Origin: Aquella oligotrophica
GTDB lineage: Bacteria > Pseudomonadota > Gammaproteobacteria > Burkholderiales > UBA11063
Direction of reading: 5' to 3'
NCBI RefSeq assembly: GCF_002892535.1
Contig: NZ_CP024847.1
Location: 806,001 to 870,000 of the forward strand
DNA length: 64,000 nt
Shown: positions 36,659 through 47,037 of the stretch, piece after piece
Layout: each line of letters begins with the position of its first letter
Position numbering within the stretch: position 1 is the stretch's first letter
Made by a program: the position numbers and the translations under genes
The notes under the pieces: generated by a model
Told to the model about the DNA's origin: nothing
The model's input: the letters and a program-made list of their open reading frames with translations, nothing else
Database searches by the model: none

Positions 36659-37885
36659 ATGAAGTTCTCTGTTTTTGTGCGCTTTCTGTTAGTGTTCGTA
36701 GTTGTTGGTCATGCATTTGCAGATAATACCCAAAGTAGCAGTGTTACTAGTAATTTAAATACATTAAACCAGCAGATTAATTCGTTAAATCAGGATCTTG
36801 ATTCCAAGCAGAAAAAAAAACAGGCTTTGGATTCAGCGATTAAGACTTCTCAGGAGGCAATTAGTAGTGCTGAATCTCTATTGAGGAAGTTAAAGGCAGA
36901 AAGGGATGCGGATGTTGCGCAACTGCGGCAATTACAAGTGTCTATTCCTCAGATTGAATCGCAAACTGCGCGGGCGGAGGAGTATGTCAAGTATTCAATG
37001 ACTCAGATTTACCAGCAAATTAGGGAGTTGCAGTTTCAGGAGTCAAGTATTTTAATGGGTAATGCTAGTCTTGACTCCGAACGAAAAAAAATTTACCTAG
37101 TTGAATTATTAAAACTGGAGCAGGAGCGTTATATTAAGCTCAATGATAAATTGCTGAAGTTGCGTAGTTTAAATCAAAGTCTTTTGGCAGAAGTGAAACG
37201 GCTTGATGATAAATTGGGTGATACTAAAGATATGCATCAGCAATTGGTAGTTGATAAAAATGCTAAATTAGCGCAAGCAAGTAGCGTTGCAAAACAAATT
37301 GCTAAGGAAAAAGCGCAATTATCACACCTTAAACAGCGTCAAGTTCAGCTAAATAAGCTTTTAAAGCAATTGGCTGAAGCTGAGAAACGCCAAAAACAGC
37401 AAGCGGCATTGGCAGCTAAGAAAGCTAACCAACAAAATACCACTACTGCTAACACTAGCTCGAAAGTTACCCAATCTAAGCCTGATAATAGCTTTGAAGA
37501 TAATTCACCGTTTATGCAAAGGAAGCTAGCCAAACCTGTGGAAGGGAAAATTTTGGTTGGTTTTGGGCAAAAGCGTGATAGCGTGCGTAATAACGGAATA
37601 TTATTGGCAACAAAAGAAAATACTCCGATTTACTCTATTTCTGGCGGTAGTGTTTTATTTAGTGGTGAACTTCCTGGGTTTGGGCAAATTATTGTTATTG
37701 ATAATGGAGATAATTATACTTCAGTTTATAGTGGGATTTTAGCAAAAGTTGCTAAAGGTTCAAGGGTTAGTGCCGGACAAACGATAGCGACTAGTGGTAA
37801 CTCGAGTAATCAGCCGATGGGTGGGGTTTACTTTGAGTTGAGGCATCTAGGGACGCCGGTTAATCCAAGTAAGCTTTTTGATTAA
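36659..37885 (+). CDS. envC: EnvC-like murein hydrolase activator
   Basis: A 408-aa periplasmic protein. Signal peptide to about HAFA; a long coiled coil (about 30-230) as in EnvC; then a LytM/peptidase M23 domain at about 295-408 (VGFGQKRDSVRNNGILLAT to VYFELRHLGTPVNP). The domain has GFGQ where active enzymes have zinc ligands and YSGIL in place of YGHN, so it looks catalytically dead, as known for EnvC, which activates amidases at the septum. It is 4 bases behind gpmI. Confidence 0.88.
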   Translation: MKFSVFVRFLLVFVVVGHAFADNTQSSSVTSNLNTLNQQINSLNQDLDSKQKKKQALDSAIKTSQEAISSAESLLRKLKAERDADVAQLRQLQVSIPQIESQTARAEEYVKYSMTQIYQQIRELQFQESSILMGNASLDSERKKIYLVELLKLEQERYIKLNDKLLKLRSLNQSLLAEVKRLDDKLGDTKDMHQQLVVDKNAKLAQASSVAKQIAKEKAQLSHLKQRQVQLNKLLKQLAEAEKRQKQQAALAAKKANQQNTTTANTSSKVTQSKPDNSFEDNSPFMQRKLAKPVEGKILVGFGQKRDSVRNNGILLATKENTPIYSISGGSVLFSGELPGFGQIIVIDNGDNYTSVYSGILAKVAKGSRVSAGQTIATSGNSSNQPMGGVYFELRHLGTPVNPSKLFD

Positions 37886-37887
37886 TA

Positions 37888-38544
37888 ATGATATATATCC
37901 GCTTAATTTTTTGCATTTTGTCTATTTTTGCTATGGGTAACAGTTATGCTGATCAACCATCTGTTTGTAATGATATTTACCAAAATAGAGAAATTTCAGC
38001 TAAAACTAAGCAGTTACTGATAGTTAAAAAATCAGAAAGTAAATTTTATCTATATGCTTGTAGTTGGAAGGATAATGCTTGGCATGAAAGCTTAAACCTT
38101 AGAACTAAAGTAGCAATTGGCAAAAATGGTTTAGCAAAAGAAGGTACTAAGGTTGAAGGGGACTTGAAAACACCAGCTGGGGTTTTTCTTCTTGGAACTG
38201 GATTTGGAATAAAACCGCAGAATGTTAATTTTCCTTATCGTGTGCTAACTGATCAGGATAAATTTATTGATGATGCTGATAACGATGATTACAATAGTTG
38301 GGTTAGTGGCGAAACTACGTCAAAAAGCTATGAACCAATGAAGCGTTACTATAAATATGGGATTGTCATTGAATACAATATGAATCCGATAATAAAGGGT
38401 AAAGGAAGCGCAATTTTTGTGCATAACTGGAATTATCCGGATGAGCCGACATCTGGCTGTATTGCAATGCCTGAACAAAAGTTATTAAAAATTATAAGAT
38501 GGCTTCAGGTAGAGAAAAATCCTTCAATATTTATTGAAGAATAA
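37888..38544 (+). CDS. L,D-transpeptidase family protein (YkuD domain)
   Basis: A 218-aa exported protein; signal peptide ends near NSYA (22). The YkuD catalytic site is visible as IFVHNWNYPDEPTSGCIAM, with Cys191 the nucleophile and the His in HNW. LKTPAGVFLLG is also typical. Such enzymes form 3-3 peptidoglycan links or attach proteins; this one is of the YafK/ErfK-like short type. It begins 2 bases after envC, so a cell-wall remodelling operon gpmI-envC-ldt is likely. Confidence 0.85.
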   Translation: MIYIRLIFCILSIFAMGNSYADQPSVCNDIYQNREISAKTKQLLIVKKSESKFYLYACSWKDNAWHESLNLRTKVAIGKNGLAKEGTKVEGDLKTPAGVFLLGTGFGIKPQNVNFPYRVLTDQDKFIDDADNDDYNSWVSGETTSKSYEPMKRYYKYGIVIEYNMNPIIKGKGSAIFVHNWNYPDEPTSGCIAMPEQKLLKIIRWLQVEKNPSIFIEE

Positions 38545-38574
38545 ATTGATAAATCTATTTTCTAGGGGAAGATG

Positions 38575-39960
38575 ATGCGTAGAGAGACGGATTCAATGGG
38601 TGAAATTTCTGTTGCTGATGATAAATACTGGGGGGCGCAAACTGAACGTTCTAGACATAATTTTCCAATTGGTGTCGAGCGTTTTAAATTTACTCGCCCA
38701 ATTATCCGCGCTTTAGGTATTCTTAAGAAATCTGCGGCAAAAGCAAATGCTGAACTTGGTGAATTGGATAAACAGCTAGCTAATTTGATAGTTACAGCTG
38801 CTGATGAAGTGATAGCTGGTAAGTTAGATGAACATTTTCCTTTGGTAGTATTTCAGACAGGTTCTGGGACGCAATCAAATATGAATGCTAATGAGGTTAT
38901 TTCAAACCGCGCAATAGAATTGGCTGGTGGTACTTTGGGGAGTAAAAACCCGGTTCATCCAAATGATCATGTTAATCGCGGTCAATCTTCTAACGATACT
39001 TTTCCAACAGCTATGTATATTGCGGTTAGTGAAGAAGTGTTACATAAACTTATCCCTGCCGTTCAAATTTTACGCGATACTCTAGCAACAAAAAGTCAGC
39101 AATATAGTGAGTTAGTTAAGGTTGGACGGACTCATTTACAGGATGCAACGCCAATCACGCTTGGGCAGGAAATCAGTGCTTGGGTTGCACAAATTGACTC
39201 TGCGCTTGAAAATATCAAAATAAGTGCCAAGCAGACGACTGAATTGGCAATCGGCGGGACAGCAGTTGGTACAGGATTAAATGCGCATCCGCAATTTGGT
39301 GATCTGGCTGCTAAATATATCACTCAGGAAACCGGAATTGAATTTAACTCGGCAGCAAATAAGTTTTTTGCCTTATCTGCACATGATGCCTTAGTTAATG
39401 TATCTGCTTCATTACGAACCTTAGCTGGTGCCTTAATGAAAATGGCAAATGATGTGCGTTGGCTTGCTAGTGGTCCACGTTGCGGAATTGGTGAAATTTT
39501 GATTCCAGAAAATGAGCCTGGTTCGTCAATAATGCCGGGTAAAGTGAACCCGACCCAATGTGAAGCGATGACTATGGTTTGCGTTCAGGTTTATGGTAAT
39601 GATGCAGCAGTTGCATTTGCTGGTAGTCAGGGTAATTTTCAATTAAATGTTTATAAACCAGTGATGGTACATAATGTACTTGAGAGTATTCAACTACTAT
39701 CTGATACTTGTCTTGCATTTAATGAGCATTGTGCGGTAGGAATTGAGCCGCATTACCCGGTAATTGAGGCAAACCTTGCTAAAAATCTGATGTTAGTAAC
39801 AGCTCTTAATCGTTATATTGGTTATGATAAAGCTGCTGCAATTGCTAAAAAAGCGCATAAGGAAGGATTAAGTCTTAAAGATTCAGCTATCAAATTAGGC
39901 TATGTAACTGAGGATGAATATTCTAAGTGGGTAAATCCACTAGAGATGACACATGCTTGA
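38575..39960 (+). CDS. fumC: Fumarate hydratase, class II
   Basis: A 461-aa TCA-cycle enzyme converting fumarate to malate. The superfamily signature [13 protein letters not shown] is present, with [26 protein letters not shown] and [14 protein letters not shown]. Two tandem ATGs (38572, 38575) follow AGGGGA; the second has better spacing. It overlaps the downstream chrA by 8 bases. Confidence 0.96.
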   Translation: MRRETDSMGEISVADDKYWGAQTERSRHNFPIGVERFKFTRPIIRALGILKKSAAKANAELGELDKQLANLIVTAADEVIAGKLDEHFPLVVFQTGSGTQSNMNANEVISNRAIELAGGTLGSKNPVHPNDHVNRGQSSNDTFPTAMYIAVSEEVLHKLIPAVQILRDTLATKSQQYSELVKVGRTHLQDATPITLGQEISAWVAQIDSALENIKISAKQTTELAIGGTAVGTGLNAHPQFGDLAAKYITQETGIEFNSAANKFFALSAHDALVNVSASLRTLAGALMKMANDVRWLASGPRCGIGEILIPENEPGSSIMPGKVNPTQCEAMTMVCVQVYGNDAAVAFAGSQGNFQLNVYKPVMVHNVLESIQLLSDTCLAFNEHCAVGIEPHYPVIEANLAKNLMLVTALNRYIGYDKAAAIAKKAHKEGLSLKDSAIKLGYVTEDEYSKWVNPLEMTHA

Positions 39961-41086
39961 AATATTTTTGGTGTTTCTTAGGATCGGTCTGGTTGGTTTT
40001 GGTGGACCTATTGCTTTAGTCGCTTTGATCGAGCGAGAAATTTGTCATAATAAAAAATGGCTATCCGTAGAGAGCTTTACTGAAATTTTTGCTGTATGTA
40101 AATTATTGCCCGGGCCGCTTGCTGTTCAAGTAGCTATTTGCTGTGGCTTTCAACGAGGGCGCCGTTTAGGTGGTTTTCTGGCAGGTGTTGGGTTTTTATT
40201 GCCTGCACTTATTATGATAATTATTCTTGGTTCCCTTTATACTCATAATTTGAATACCAGTTCTCCATTGGTGAAGGATGTATTCAGATTTATGCAGGAT
40301 GCTACCTTGGCTATTATCTTATGTACTTTATGGGATCTGATTAGTCTCTATGTGAAAAATATAACTGCTTGGGTAATTGTTTCGGTTTGTACTCTACTTA
40401 TTTATCTTCATCCAGGTATTGAACCATTAGCAATTATAGCTTTTGGGGTTGGAGGACTTCTATGTTATAGTACTCTTGGAAAAGATTTATCAAAATTTCC
40501 GGCAATTTTTGCTGCTTCATTACCTGTTGCCGCCTCAATACCAAAGTCTGAGATTCTTTATTCGAAATTGCTACAGTTGTTATGGATTTGTATTAAGGCT
40601 GGAGAATTTTCATTCGGTACTGGACTAGCAATTATTCCACTATTACACGCTGACTTGGTAACTTCGATGCATTGGTTAAATGATAAACAATTTCTTGATG
40701 GCATAACTCTTGGGCAAATTACACCTGGACCAACAACGATAAGTATTGTATTCTTTGGCTTTGTGGTTGCGGGTATTCCTGGGTTACTTGTGTCTTTAGT
40801 CGGATTTTATATTCCACCTATGTTTAATGCACTAGTATTAATACCTTTATTTTGGAAGAAATTAACAAGTTCACCATATCTTAAAATTTTTACAATGTGG
40901 GCATTTCCTGCGGTAATCGGTGGTATTGCTAGTGCTACACTAAAGCTTGGTATTTCTGCCATTCGTGATGTTTTAGATGTGGTACTAATTTTAATTGTTC
41001 TATTTATCGTTAGAAAAAAACTTATTCCAATTTGGGCGTTAATTCCCATTTGTGGGGTACTTGGAGTAATAAGTGCACTTATTTAG
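39953..41086 (+). CDS. chrA: Chromate transporter (ChrA family)
   Basis: A 377-aa inner-membrane protein with two homologous halves of about six helices each. Characteristic [13 protein letters not shown] and [23 protein letters not shown] occur in the first half, and [12 protein letters not shown] with [10 protein letters not shown] in the second. The family exports chromate by proton antiport, but many members have unknown substrates. The ATG overlaps the fumC stop (ATGCTTGA), so translation is coupled. Confidence 0.9.
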   Translation: MLEIFLVFLRIGLVGFGGPIALVALIEREICHNKKWLSVESFTEIFAVCKLLPGPLAVQVAICCGFQRGRRLGGFLAGVGFLLPALIMIIILGSLYTHNLNTSSPLVKDVFRFMQDATLAIILCTLWDLISLYVKNITAWVIVSVCTLLIYLHPGIEPLAIIAFGVGGLLCYSTLGKDLSKFPAIFAASLPVAASIPKSEILYSKLLQLLWICIKAGEFSFGTGLAIIPLLHADLVTSMHWLNDKQFLDGITLGQITPGPTTISIVFFGFVVAGIPGLLVSLVGFYIPPMFNALVLIPLFWKKLTSSPYLKIFTMWAFPAVIGGIASATLKLGISAIRDVLDVVLILIVLFIVRKKLIPIWALIPICGVLGVISALI

Positions 41087-41113
41087 CTTTATGTTTTGTG
41101 GAAAAAGTTCCTG

Positions 41114-41632
41114 ATGAAGCCAATTGTCATTACTGAAAGATTGAAGATCAGAAGATTTATTCTTTCGGATGCTAAATTTATTGTGAAGTTAGTAAATCAG
41201 CCTGACTGGATCAAATATATAGGTGGTCGTAATATTCATACCATTAACGATGCGATTAAATACTTGAAATTTGGTCCACTGGCTATGTATGAAAATCATG
41301 GCTTTGGTCTTTATGCTGTTGAGAGTCTGGACACAGGGCAATTAATTGGGATGTGTGGTTTATTAAAGCGCGATATCCTTGATACATTAGACATAGGGTT
41401 TGCTTTTTTGCCAGAATACTACGGCTGTGGCTATGGAATTGAGGCAGCAAGAGCTGTTGCTGATTTTGCTAGAGTTAGTCTTGGGTTAACAAGATTATTG
41501 GCAATTGTTAATCCAGATAATCTTCGTTCGGTCAAGCTCCTTGAGAAAATAGGTTTTATTTACGAACGGCAAATTGAAATCGAAGCAAAAAAACCAAAGG
41601 TTAATTTGATGGTGCTGGAGGCTTCTATTTAG
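41114..41632 (+). CDS. GNAT acetyltransferase, RimL-like
   Basis: A 172-aa cytoplasmic GNAT protein with TERLKIRRFILSDAKFI at the start, LIGMCGLLKRDILDTLDIGFAF, and the acetyl-CoA loop PEYYGCGYGIEAARAVADFA, then NPDNLRSVKLLEKIGF. These are classic for the RimJ/RimL branch. Substrate unknown. The ATG at 41114 follows GGAAAAAG; an upstream TTG is less likely. It is 27 bases after chrA. Confidence 0.85.
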   Translation: MKPIVITERLKIRRFILSDAKFIVKLVNQPDWIKYIGGRNIHTINDAIKYLKFGPLAMYENHGFGLYAVESLDTGQLIGMCGLLKRDILDTLDIGFAFLPEYYGCGYGIEAARAVADFARVSLGLTRLLAIVNPDNLRSVKLLEKIGFIYERQIEIEAKKPKVNLMVLEASI

Positions 41633-41722
41633 TGTTTTTATGATAGATTGGAAGATTTTAAGTTGGTTTCTAGATCTGGAGGCTAGCCTTTTTATAAAAA
41701 TCTATTTTTGTTAGCAGTGATT

Positions 41723-41731
41723 TGGTATAAT
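41723..41731 (+). promoter_or_regulatory. Extended -10 for trhO
   Basis: TGGTATAAT, an extended -10 element with a full TATAAT at 41726-41731, 72 bases before trhO. No clear -35. Confidence 0.5.
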
Positions 41732-41803
41732 TCCGCCTTATTTGACCCAATACAGAAGTTATTGGTTTATAACATCTTACATTGCAAGTAAAGGTATATA
41801 AAC

Positions 41804-42907
41804 ATGAATGACATCAATAATACTGATTTATCATTTCCACTTAAAACCCATAAAAAAATCAAGCCAAAGAAGCTATACAACCAACTCACAAATGAGGAGG
41901 CCAAGGCTTTATTAGCTAAAGAAACGGTAAGGAGAATTACGGTTTCATTCTATCAGTATTTTCATATCGCAGAACCCAAAACCTTTCGTGATGAAATGTT
42001 TATTCAGCTAAGTAACCTTAAAGTGTTCGGGCGGGTTTATCTGGCACATGAGGGAATTAATGCTCAGATAAGTGTACCAGAAACAAGTTTTATTGAGCTT
42101 CGTGACTATCTATATTCGATTCCGGAGTTAAATGGGATTAGGTTAAATACTGCTGTAGATGATGGGCAGTCATTTTGGATTTTGAAAATCAAGGTAAGAG
42201 AGAAGATTGTTGCGGATGGAATTGATGATCCAGCATTCGACATGTCTAATCGTGGTAAATATTTGAATGCTGAAGAATTTAATAAAATGACTGATGATCC
42301 AGATACCATAGTTATAGATATGCGTAACCACTATGAATACGAAGTGGGACATTTTGAAAATGCTCTTGAAGTTCCTAGTGAAACATTTCGTGAACAGCTA
42401 CCCATGGCTGTTGAGATGATGCAGGATAAAAAAGACAAGAATATTATCATGTATTGTACTGGTGGTATCCGTTGTGAAAAAGCCAGTGCTTGGATGAAAC
42501 ATAAGGGGTTCAATAATGTATATCACCTTGAAGGTGGTATCATAAAATATGCAAATACAGTTAAAGAAGCTGGACTTCCAAATAAATTCCTTGGTAAAAA
42601 TTTTGTATTTGATGGCAGGCTTGGCGAGAAGATTGGTGATGAAATTATTGCTAAATGTCATCAGTGTGGAAAGCCCGCAGATACTCACGTGAATTGTGCT
42701 AACGATGGTTGTCACTTGCTATTCATTCAATGTGAAGAGTGTGCAAAAGACTATGAGGGTTGTTGCAGTACTGACTGTCAGGAAGTTATTCACCTTCCCG
42801 ATGAAGAGCGTAAGTTATTGCGTAAGGGTAAGAGTAATGGCGCAAAAGTATTTAATAAGTCAAAAGGGCTTTTGAAGCCTAAGCCGGCTTTAGGTGATGA
42901 AAAATAA
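41804..42907 (+). CDS. trhO: tRNA uridine(34) hydroxylase TrhO (rhodanese-like)
   Basis: A 367-aa cytoplasmic protein of the YceA/TrhO family that hydroxylates U34 of tRNAs on the way to cmo5U. After the N-terminal acylphosphatase-like part ([23 protein letters not shown]) comes a rhodanese domain with active-site loop [15 protein letters not shown]. The C-terminal part carries a Cys-rich cluster ([14 protein letters not shown]...CEECAKDY...CC), probably zinc-binding and usual in the family. A dispersed repeat begins right after its stop. Confidence 0.94.
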   Translation: MNDINNTDLSFPLKTHKKIKPKKLYNQLTNEEAKALLAKETVRRITVSFYQYFHIAEPKTFRDEMFIQLSNLKVFGRVYLAHEGINAQISVPETSFIELRDYLYSIPELNGIRLNTAVDDGQSFWILKIKVREKIVADGIDDPAFDMSNRGKYLNAEEFNKMTDDPDTIVIDMRNHYEYEVGHFENALEVPSETFREQLPMAVEMMQDKKDKNIIMYCTGGIRCEKASAWMKHKGFNNVYHLEGGIIKYANTVKEAGLPNKFLGKNFVFDGRLGEKIGDEIIAKCHQCGKPADTHVNCANDGCHLLFIQCEECAKDYEGCCSTDCQEVIHLPDEERKLLRKGKSNGAKVFNKSKGLLKPKPALGDEK

Positions 42908-42909
42908 TC

Positions 42910-43013
42910 TATACTCAAACAGACTCATCATCCTAGGTTTGCCAAGCTTTTTGCTTACTAATTGTAGGCAGTGGCGTTTGCCGCCTAGTTGTGTTTCGAG
43001 TCTGATTGAGTGT
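42910..43013. repeat. Dispersed inverted-repeat element, copy 3
   Basis: Terminal inverted repeats ACTCAAACAGACTC (left, from 42913) and GAGTCTGATTGAGT (right, to about 43011) match at 13 of 14 positions. About 104 bp with further internal symmetry (gtaggcagtggcgtttgccgcc). It fills the gap after trhO, starting 3 bases past the stop codon, and could serve as its transcript 3' structure. Confidence 0.65.
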
Positions 43014-43185
43014 GGTTATTCGTAAAACAATTTTTAGTGAAGAAAAACAGCTTGCATTCTTGCCTTGTGCTGTATTAAGATTCAAGTATTAAAGTTAACT
43101 GTTTAAATTCAATGAGAATAAATAAAAAGTCTTGCCAAGCAACTATTGTGAGATAGTAAGTATTAATTTAGACCTGGATGAAAAA

Positions 43186-43656
43186 ATGTATATAAATAAT
43201 GTTAAATTTGCCAGAAGTAATCAGCAGCAAAAAGGAGTTTTAGACCTAAAGAAATTATCCCGTGTACAGGAAATTGATGATTATGCTGGTGAAATTGATT
43301 ATGAATTGGTCGGGTTTGTTGATAAGCTAAATAGGCCTACACTTAGTTTACGAGTTTGTGGTACAATACATACCTTATGTCAAAATTGCCTACAGCCAAT
43401 GGATGTAGCTATAGACAATACCTCCAGGATAACAGTATTTTTCTCTGAGGAAGATCTGGATGCTGCATTATTTGCTGATTCTGGATCGGGTGTTGAAGAT
43501 GGTGTTGTGGCTGAAGAGGAGTTTGATATCATGCAGCTGGTCGAGGATGAGATTATTATGCTACTTCCTTATGCAACCAAGCATGAAACATGTGTCGGGA
43601 TGAGTTATGCTGATAAAGCAGAAAATCCGTTTGAAGTTTTAAAAAAAATTATCTAG
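43186..43656 (+). CDS. DUF177 / YceD family protein
   Basis: A 156-aa cytoplasmic protein of the YceD/DUF177 family, linked in the literature to 23S rRNA accumulation. The Cys pair is seen in [16 protein letters not shown], followed by an acidic loop and [22 protein letters not shown] chose the ATG at 43186; a longer frame from 43132 lacks similarity. It precedes rpmF by 11 bases, the classic yceD-rpmF-plsX-fab order. Confidence 0.88.
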   Translation: MYINNVKFARSNQQQKGVLDLKKLSRVQEIDDYAGEIDYELVGFVDKLNRPTLSLRVCGTIHTLCQNCLQPMDVAIDNTSRITVFFSEEDLDAALFADSGSGVEDGVVAEEEFDIMQLVEDEIIMLLPYATKHETCVGMSYADKAENPFEVLKKII

Positions 43657-43667
43657 AGGTTATAGAA

Positions 43668-43847
43668 ATGGCTGTTCAACAAAATAAAAAATCTCCATCA
43701 AAACGTGGAATGCATCGTTCGCATGATTTTATTACTGCCCCAGCTACTGCTATTGAAGCAACAACTGGTGAAGTACATTTGAGACATCATATTAGTCCAA
43801 ATGGTGTGTATCGTGGTAAAAAAGTCATCAAAACTAAAGGCGAATAA
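43668..43847 (+). CDS. rpmF: 50S ribosomal protein L32
   Basis: A 59-aa ribosomal protein, [20 protein letters not shown] at the start, then a middle with [14 protein letters not shown] and a basic end [12 protein letters not shown]. These are the standard L32 features. SD AGAGG lies 8 bases upstream of the ATG. Located between yceD-like and plsX genes, as in most proteobacteria. Confidence 0.95.
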   Translation: MAVQQNKKSPSKRGMHRSHDFITAPATAIEATTGEVHLRHHISPNGVYRGKKVIKTKGE

Positions 43848-43864
43848 TTTAGAAAGTCATTGAC

Positions 43865-44923
43865 GTGGCGATAATACTTTCAGTAGATGCAATGGGCGGG
43901 GATCATGGTGTAAATATCACTATTCCCGCCTGTTTACGTTTTTTGTCCGAAAGCTTTGATCTTAAGCTGATTCTGGTCGGTGATCGTGATGCTATCTATT
44001 CGCAGGTTGGCGACAGATTGTCTCAGTATAGCGATAGGATTGAGGTGATCCATACTACCCAAGTTGTGGGGATGGATGAGGCACCACAAAGTGCGATGCG
44101 GAGTAAAAAAGATTCATCTATGCGTGTTGCAATCAATCAAGTGCAAACTGGTAAAGCGCATGGGGTTGTATCTGCTGGTAATACTGGTGCTTTAATGGCT
44201 ACTGCTAGATATGTACTACGTACTATGGATGGAATTGACCGTCCGGCAATTGCTAAATTAATGCCAACCATGAAGGGTGAAACCTGCATGTTGGATTTAG
44301 GTGCCAATGTTGAGTGTACCCCGGAGCATTTATTACAGTTTGGTGTTATGGGTGCTCAATTAATGCGCGGTGTAGTCGGCAAGTCTACTCCAACTGTAGG
44401 TATTTTGAATATTGGTAGTGAAGACATTAAAGGTAATGAGACAGTTAAAAAAGCTGCTGAATTACTTAAAAATAGTAACCTTAATTTTTATGGCAATGTT
44501 GAAGGTAATGATATCTTCAAAGGTATCGTAGATGTTGTAGTTACCGATGGATTCACAGGCAATGTTTCATTGAAAACTGCAGAGGGGATAGCAAAAATGA
44601 TTGCTTTCTCATTAAAAGAAGAGTTCTCGCGTAATATTTTTTCCAAGCTGATTGCTTTGGCTTCTTTACCCGTATTAAAGCGGATAAAAAAACGAGTTGA
44701 TCCTAGTAAATATAACGGTGCCGTGTTACTTGGCTTAAATGGGTTAGTTATTAAAAGCCATGGTGGAGCTGATGTTGATGGGTTTTATTATGCCTTGAAA
44801 CAGGCTCATCATGAGGTTGAGGTTGGTGTTATTGGTCTCTTGCGTGAGTACCTTGAACAGAATAAAGGGATGCTTGAGAAAGACGAAGAATTGCTTGAAT
44901 TCAAGGATCTCAGTAGTTTATAA
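43865..44923 (+). CDS. plsX: Phosphate acyltransferase PlsX
   Basis: A 352-aa enzyme making acyl-phosphate from acyl-ACP for phospholipid synthesis. Family motifs: LSVDAMGGDHG at the start, VSAGNTGALMATA, LDLGANVEC, and LLGLNGLVIKSHGGAD. It starts with GTG (43865). It is followed by a strong terminator, so fabH-fabD-fabG are probably driven mainly by their own promoter. Confidence 0.95.
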   Translation: MAIILSVDAMGGDHGVNITIPACLRFLSESFDLKLILVGDRDAIYSQVGDRLSQYSDRIEVIHTTQVVGMDEAPQSAMRSKKDSSMRVAINQVQTGKAHGVVSAGNTGALMATARYVLRTMDGIDRPAIAKLMPTMKGETCMLDLGANVECTPEHLLQFGVMGAQLMRGVVGKSTPTVGILNIGSEDIKGNETVKKAAELLKNSNLNFYGNVEGNDIFKGIVDVVVTDGFTGNVSLKTAEGIAKMIAFSLKEEFSRNIFSKLIALASLPVLKRIKKRVDPSKYNGAVLLGLNGLVIKSHGGADVDGFYYALKQAHHEVEVGVIGLLREYLEQNKGMLEKDEELLEFKDLSSL

Positions 44924-44950
44924 AACTGCCATAAGTATGGCAGTTTTTTT
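44922..44950 (+). terminator. plsX terminator
   Basis: Stem AAAACTGCCAT / ATGGCAGTTTT with loop AAGT and a T-run to 44950. Strong intrinsic terminator overlapping the plsX stop. It separates the rpmF-plsX transcript from the fab genes. Confidence 0.93.
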
Positions 44951-44995
44951 ATTCTACATTCTTGCATCATGTGCCATCTGTCTCGCAAAATAGGG

Positions 44996-45001
44996 TATAA
45001 T
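44996..45001 (+). promoter_or_regulatory. fabH promoter -10
   Basis: TATAAT just downstream of the plsX terminator, 55 bases before fabH. The -35 is weak. No other -10 between terminator and gene is as good. Confidence 0.5.
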
Positions 45002-45016
45002 CTTGGAGGGTTATTT

Positions 45017-45070
45017 ATGCACATCCATGACCAGTTAAAAGGTTTATTCGGCAAATATGAAATATTCTAA
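45017..45070 (+). CDS. Possible 17-codon leader peptide overlapping the fabH start
   Basis: ATG at 45017 is preceded by GGAGGG (45005-45010) at ideal spacing and opens a short frame MHIHDQLKGLFGKYEIF that ends 13 bases inside fabH. The fabH ATG itself has only a distant AAAAGG. It could couple or control fabH translation. If transcription starts near 45008, the SD would be partly missing, which weakens this call. Confidence 0.3.
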   Translation: MHIHDQLKGLFGKYEIF

Positions 45071-46016
45071 AATAATTGCAACAGGCAGTTACCTTCCAGC
45101 AAAAGTTCTTACTAATAACGATCTAGCAAAGATGGTTGATACAAATGATGAATGGATTGTTGAGCGCACAGGTATAAAAGAGCGGCGCACTATTAGTGAA
45201 AATGAAAATACCAGTGATATGGCGTATCAGGCCGCATTGAAGGCTATTGAGATGGCAGAGATTGATCCTTCCTCAATTGATTTTATTCTGGTTGCGACGG
45301 CTACACCTGATTCAGTTTTTCCTTCTACAGCTTGTATTTTGCAGCATAAGCTTGGTATTAAGGGTGGCGGTGCCTATGACATGCAGGCAGCTTGTAGCGG
45401 CTTTATTTATGCACTTGCCACTGCTGATAGCTATATCAAAGCAGGTTTGGCAAAACGTATTTTAGTTGTTGGAGCAGACAGTCTTTCAAGAATAGTTGAT
45501 TATACTGATCGTGGAACCTGCATTCTCTTTGGCGATGGGGCTGGTGCAGTTATTCTTGAAGCCAGTGATGAAGTTGGTATCCTTGGCGCGGAATTAAAAG
45601 CAGATGGCTCCTATGGATCTATTTTGACAAGTAGTGGGCATCTGTACAATGGTCAGATCAAAGGCAGTCCATATATATATATGGATGGACAGGCTGTATT
45701 TAAGTTTGCTGTAAAATCCTTAACCGCAATTGCCAAGGAGCTCTTGGCAAAAGTTGGCATGACTTCTAATGAAATTAACTGGATGATACCGCATCAGGCT
45801 AATTTACGGATAATTGAGGCTACAGCAAAAATGTTAGCTACACCAATAAATAAGGTTGTGGTTACAGTTGATCGGCATGGAAATACTTCAGCCGCATCAA
45901 TTCCGCTAGCTTTAGATGAGGCTGTTCGCGATGGTCGAATCAAACGTGGTGATAACCTTCTTTTTGAAGGTATTGGTGCCGGATTTACTTGGGGTGCAGT
46001 TATTGCTAGATTTTAA
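45057..46016 (+). CDS. fabH: Beta-ketoacyl-ACP synthase III
   Basis: A 319-aa condensing enzyme starting fatty acid synthesis from acetyl-CoA and malonyl-ACP. The catalytic triad is clear: Cys113 in MQAACSGFIYAL, His in WMIPHQANLRI, Asn in DRHGNTSAAS. N-terminal KIIATGSYLPAKVLTN and WIVERTGIKERR are typical. First gene of the fabH-fabD-fabG run. Confidence 0.97.
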   Translation: MKYSKIIATGSYLPAKVLTNNDLAKMVDTNDEWIVERTGIKERRTISENENTSDMAYQAALKAIEMAEIDPSSIDFILVATATPDSVFPSTACILQHKLGIKGGGAYDMQAACSGFIYALATADSYIKAGLAKRILVVGADSLSRIVDYTDRGTCILFGDGAGAVILEASDEVGILGAELKADGSYGSILTSSGHLYNGQIKGSPYIYMDGQAVFKFAVKSLTAIAKELLAKVGMTSNEINWMIPHQANLRIIEATAKMLATPINKVVVTVDRHGNTSAASIPLALDEAVRDGRIKRGDNLLFEGIGAGFTWGAVIARF

Positions 46017-46072
46017 AGTATTAAAGATTAATAATAAATTGTTATTTATAGTATTTACAGACAAGGAATAAA

Positions 46073-47014
46073 ATGGCTAAATTTGCTTTTGTTTTTCCCG
46101 GGCAGGGATCGCAAGCCTTAAAAATGATGGATGGCTTACTTGAGTATTCTGTAGTAAAAGATGCTTTCAAAGAAGCTAAAGAGATTCTCGGGCTAGATTT
46201 TCTTGCTATGTTGCAGGAAGAGTCTCCTGAAAATATTAATCAAACAATTAATACTCAGCCATTATTATTGGCAGCAAGCTATGCAACTTATCTTGCTTGG
46301 CTTGAATCTTCAAATGGTAAGCATCCGGATTTTGTAGCAGGTCATAGTCTTGGTGAATATTCTGCCTTGGTCGCTAGTGGTGTACTTTCCTTTTCTGATG
46401 CACTTAAATTAGTGCGTAAGCGCGCTGAATATATGCAAGACGCTGTTAAACCGGGTGAGGGTGCTATGGCTGCTGTTTTGGGTTTAGATGATCAGCAGGT
46501 TATTGAGGCTTGTAATGAGGTTATGTCAAGTGGTGCTGGTGTCGTTCAGGGTGTTAATTTTAATTCACAGGGACAAGTTGTAATTGCGGGTAGCAAAAAT
46601 GCAGTTGAAAAAGCTAGCGAAGTTTTGAAGGCTAAAGGAGCGCGTAAAGTTATGCCTTTGCCTGTTTCAGTGCCATCGCATTGTGATTTGATGAAGCCTG
46701 CTGCTGAAAAGTTAGCTCTTGAATTTGAGCAAGTTAGATTTAATCAGCCAAAAATTCCGGTGGTACAAAATGTTGATGCTAGTATTGCTGATAACGTATC
46801 AACAATAAAAGCTAATCTATTAAAACAGCTTTATTCTCCAGTTTTATGGACTAAGAGTGTCCAGACTCTTGCTGTAAATGAAGTTTCATTAATTGTTGAA
46901 TGTGGTCCGGGTAAAGTGTTATCAGGTTTGAATAAACGGATTCATGAGTCGGCTCAGTTATTTAATTTAAATAATCGAGAGTCTATTGAAAATCTGGTTG
47001 CGGCATTGGCATAA
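46073..47014 (+). CDS. fabD: Malonyl-CoA:ACP transacylase
   Basis: A 313-aa enzyme loading malonyl groups on ACP. Start FVFPGQGSQ, nucleophile Ser92 in GHSLGEYSAL, the Arg in RKRAEYMQ, and the His in VPSHCDLM. SD AAGGA precedes the ATG. It lies between fabH and fabG in the usual order. Confidence 0.97.
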   Translation: MAKFAFVFPGQGSQALKMMDGLLEYSVVKDAFKEAKEILGLDFLAMLQEESPENINQTINTQPLLLAASYATYLAWLESSNGKHPDFVAGHSLGEYSALVASGVLSFSDALKLVRKRAEYMQDAVKPGEGAMAAVLGLDDQQVIEACNEVMSSGAGVVQGVNFNSQGQVVIAGSKNAVEKASEVLKAKGARKVMPLPVSVPSHCDLMKPAAEKLALEFEQVRFNQPKIPVVQNVDASIADNVSTIKANLLKQLYSPVLWTKSVQTLAVNEVSLIVECGPGKVLSGLNKRIHESAQLFNLNNRESIENLVAALA

Positions 47015-47037
47015 TACATTTTTTATAAGGTTCAAGA

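Noticed and set aside
41660-41695. Possible terminator AGGCTAGCCT followed by T's
   Set aside because: The palindrome has no loop large enough for a stable hairpin.
42106-42715. Minus-strand open frames of 60-105 codons
   Set aside because: Antisense shadows of trhO.
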